Source: Clostridiales bacterium (lineage in GTDB: Bacteria; Bacillota; Clostridia; Peptostreptococcales; Acidaminobacteraceae). Taken from it: DNA of 34,809 nucleotides. The stretch is from assembly GCA_016933835.1 (NCBI GenBank), contig JAFGAC010000112.1:1-34809 (forward strand), written 5' to 3'. Below are positions 33,687-34,809 of this stretch, one piece after another. The notes beneath the pieces are model-generated. The model did no database searches. It was not told where the DNA came from and saw only the letters and a list, made by a program, of their open reading frames with translations. Position 1 is the stretch's first letter; the number at the start of each line of letters is the position of its first letter. The translations under genes were made by a program, and so were the position numbers.

Positions 33687-34596
33687 ATTTACAGTTGATT
33701 TAAATGGCTTGATTTTAAACAATCCGGTTACTGTAGCATCAGGTACTTTTGGATTTGGTCGTGAATTTTCCGAATTCTATGATTTGTCAAGGCTAGGCGC
33801 TATATCAGTAAAAGGGTTGACTTTAGAAGAGCGGTTGGGAAATCCATCCCCTAGAATAATTGAAACTAAACAGGGTTTAATCAATAGTGTCGGTCTTCAA
33901 AACCCTGGAGTTGAATATTTTATTAAACATGAGATTCCATTTTTAAGAGAGTTTGACACAAAAATCATAGCGAATATCAATGGAGACAACATAGATGACT
34001 ATGGGAAGATGGCTCAACGTCTTAGTTATGAGGACGTTGATTCCTTAGAAGTAAATATTTCATGTCCCAATGTGAAAAACGGAGGGATGCTCTTTGGCAC
34101 AGATCCGGATATTGCTTATCAAGTAGTCAAACGAGTGCTTGAAAATACAGATAAGCATGTCATTGTCAAACTTACGCCAAATGTGACAGATATCAAAGTT
34201 ATAGCTAAAGCAGTTGAAGAAGCTGGTGCAAATGCAATTTCATTAGTGAATACTTTTTCAGGAATGAAAATTGACATTCATTCTCAAAAGCCTGTTCTTG
34301 ATAGAAAAATAGGTGGGTTATCGGGTCCTGCAATAAAACCTTTGGCGCTCAAATTTGTTTATGACGTATATTCGGCAGTAAAAATTCCTATTATTGGAAT
34401 GGGTGGAATATCGAATAGTGAGGATGCGATAGAATTTATTTTAGCAGGAGCAAGTGCGATTGCAGTTGGAACTTATAATTTCGTTAATCCCTTGGTTGCT
34501 GTAGAAATATATGATGGTATCGAAAAATATATGACAGACAGAGGGATAGCAACAATTAAAGAACTTATAGGATTAGCCAATTATAAAAAATATTAA
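33679..34596 (+). CDS. pyrD: Dihydroorotate dehydrogenase, class 1B catalytic subunit
   Basis: 305 residues from ATG 33679; GAGGTGA (33666-33672) is 6 nt upstream and the in-frame TTG 33676 is too close. FMN barrel with INSVGLQNPG and catalytic base C129 (NISCPNVKNGG), the class 1 residue. Partner PyrK precedes. pyrE, which often follows, is absent; an rRNA-type promoter region comes next and no terminator is visible after the TAA. Confidence 0.97.
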   Translation: MNRFTVDLNGLILNNPVTVASGTFGFGREFSEFYDLSRLGAISVKGLTLEERLGNPSPRIIETKQGLINSVGLQNPGVEYFIKHEIPFLREFDTKIIANINGDNIDDYGKMAQRLSYEDVDSLEVNISCPNVKNGGMLFGTDPDIAYQVVKRVLENTDKHVIVKLTPNVTDIKVIAKAVEEAGANAISLVNTFSGMKIDIHSQKPVLDRKIGGLSGPAIKPLALKFVYDVYSAVKIPIIGMGGISNSEDAIEFILAGASAIAVGTYNFVNPLVAVEIYDGIEKYMTDRGIATIKELIGLANYKKY

Positions 34597-34614
34597 AAAA
34601 TCGTAGAATTGATG

Positions 34615-34643
34615 TTGACAATATATTTAAATGTTGTTAGTAT
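34615..34643 (+). promoter_or_regulatory. First rRNA-type promoter (P1)
   Basis: Perfect -35 TTGACA (34615-34620), 17-nt spacer, -10 TAGTAT (34638-34643). It is the first of a tandem series before an rRNA-operon-like leader. Confidence 0.6.
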
Positions 34644-34669
34644 ATATTCTTGTCAGGTGCAAAGCGTTG

Positions 34670-34697
34670 TTTACAGATTCAAATATCTGGGTATATA
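34670..34697 (+). promoter_or_regulatory. Weaker middle promoter (P2) of the tandem set
   Basis: TTTACA (34670-34675), 16-nt spacer, TATATA (34692-34697). Partial matches only; included because it has the same spacing to its neighbours (about 54-59 nt between -10 boxes). Confidence 0.35.
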
Positions 34698-34727
34698 TGT
34701 GACGCACGAAAAAAATGAAATAAGTGC

Positions 34728-34756
34728 TTGACAGTGCAAAGTGATGATGGTATTAT
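34728..34756 (+). promoter_or_regulatory. Proximal rRNA-type promoter (P3)
   Basis: Perfect -35 TTGACA (34728-34733), 17-nt spacer, -10 TATTAT (34751-34756), preceded by an A-rich tract (34709-34720) like an UP element. The strongest promoter in the window. Confidence 0.8.
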
Positions 34757-34761
34757 TATCA

Positions 34762-34809
34762 AGTCGCCGCTGAGCGATGAGAACCTTGAAAACTGAAGTA
34801 GTGTAAAGA
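34762..34809 (+). other. rRNA operon leader-like sequence at the window edge
   Basis: The stretch contains ACCTTGAAAACTGAAG (34783-34798), a sequence common in Firmicutes rRNA leaders and spacers near 16S and 23S processing sites. Together with the promoter pair it suggests an rRNA operon starting just past the window. No 16S sequence itself is reached, so this stays a prediction. Confidence 0.6.

Noticed and set aside
1-34809. CRISPR arrays, insertion sequences, tRNA genes, phage or toxin-antitoxin genes
   Set aside because: Looked for regularly spaced repeats, transposase-like proteins, terminal inverted repeats and tRNA-like cloverleafs in the gaps; none was seen.

Overview
The window is AT-rich and reads as chromosome from a low-GC Gram-positive anaerobe, most likely class Clostridia. 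Reasons: near-universal GGAGG-type Shine-Dalgarno sites, frequent GTG/TTG starts, a merged S10-spc-alpha ribosomal protein cluster that includes adk, map, a KOW protein, infA, rpmJ and rpsD, followed by ecfA1-ecfA2-ecfT-truA and rplM-rpsI. Zinc-type S14, S4, L36 and adenylate kinase, PyrI-containing aspartate transcarbamoylase, and a PyrK/PyrD (class 1B) dihydroorotate dehydrogenase fit the same group. I cannot name a genus from sequence alone.

Layout. 1-140: the 3' end of tuf and its terminator. 191-1970: a small ArsR-type regulator and a CoA-disulfide-reductase-like flavoprotein, sitting between tuf and rpsJ. 2127-17815: a 32-gene ribosomal protein/secretion/transcription supercluster. It starts at a good promoter (TTGCCA-17-TATACT) with a structured leader of about 190 nt and ends at a hairpin overlapping the rplQ stop codon; a second structured leader lies before rpsM. 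17847-21061: ECF vitamin-transporter energizing module plus truA. 21053-22052: rplM-rpsI with its own promoter, leader and terminator. 22084-24500: a MEMO/AMMECR1 fusion and its partner radical-SAM enzyme (the uncharacterised AmmeMemoRadiSam set). 24510-27492: DUF1893, ndk, an ECF S-component and a COG2509 flavoprotein. 27479-29034: a sodium:neurotransmitter-symporter family carrier. 29051-34596: pyrimidine biosynthesis, pyrBI leftward and pyrC-pyrF-pyrK-pyrD rightward from a divergent control region. 34615-34809: tandem promoters and a leader resembling the start of an rRNA operon; the window ends before 16S sequence is reached.

How the genes work together. Most of the window is translation machinery, with SecY, IF-1, MetAP, Adk and RNA polymerase alpha co-transcribed. 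The pyr genes cover aspartate transcarbamoylation to orotate plus OMP decarboxylation; pyrE, carAB and pyrR are not here. Both pyr transcripts carry leader structures resembling PyrR-type attenuators. The pyrC one is very convincing: a PyrR-like binding loop, an antiterminator and a terminator can be drawn as mutually exclusive pairings.

The best leads for something undescribed are the MEMO-AMMECR1/radical-SAM module, the S10 leader with its duplicated Shine-Dalgarno module and 45-codon frame, the dyad overlapping the S10 promoter, the leader before rpsM, and the ArsR/flavoprotein insertion at tuf-rpsJ. No CRISPR array, insertion sequence, tRNA or phage gene was recognised.
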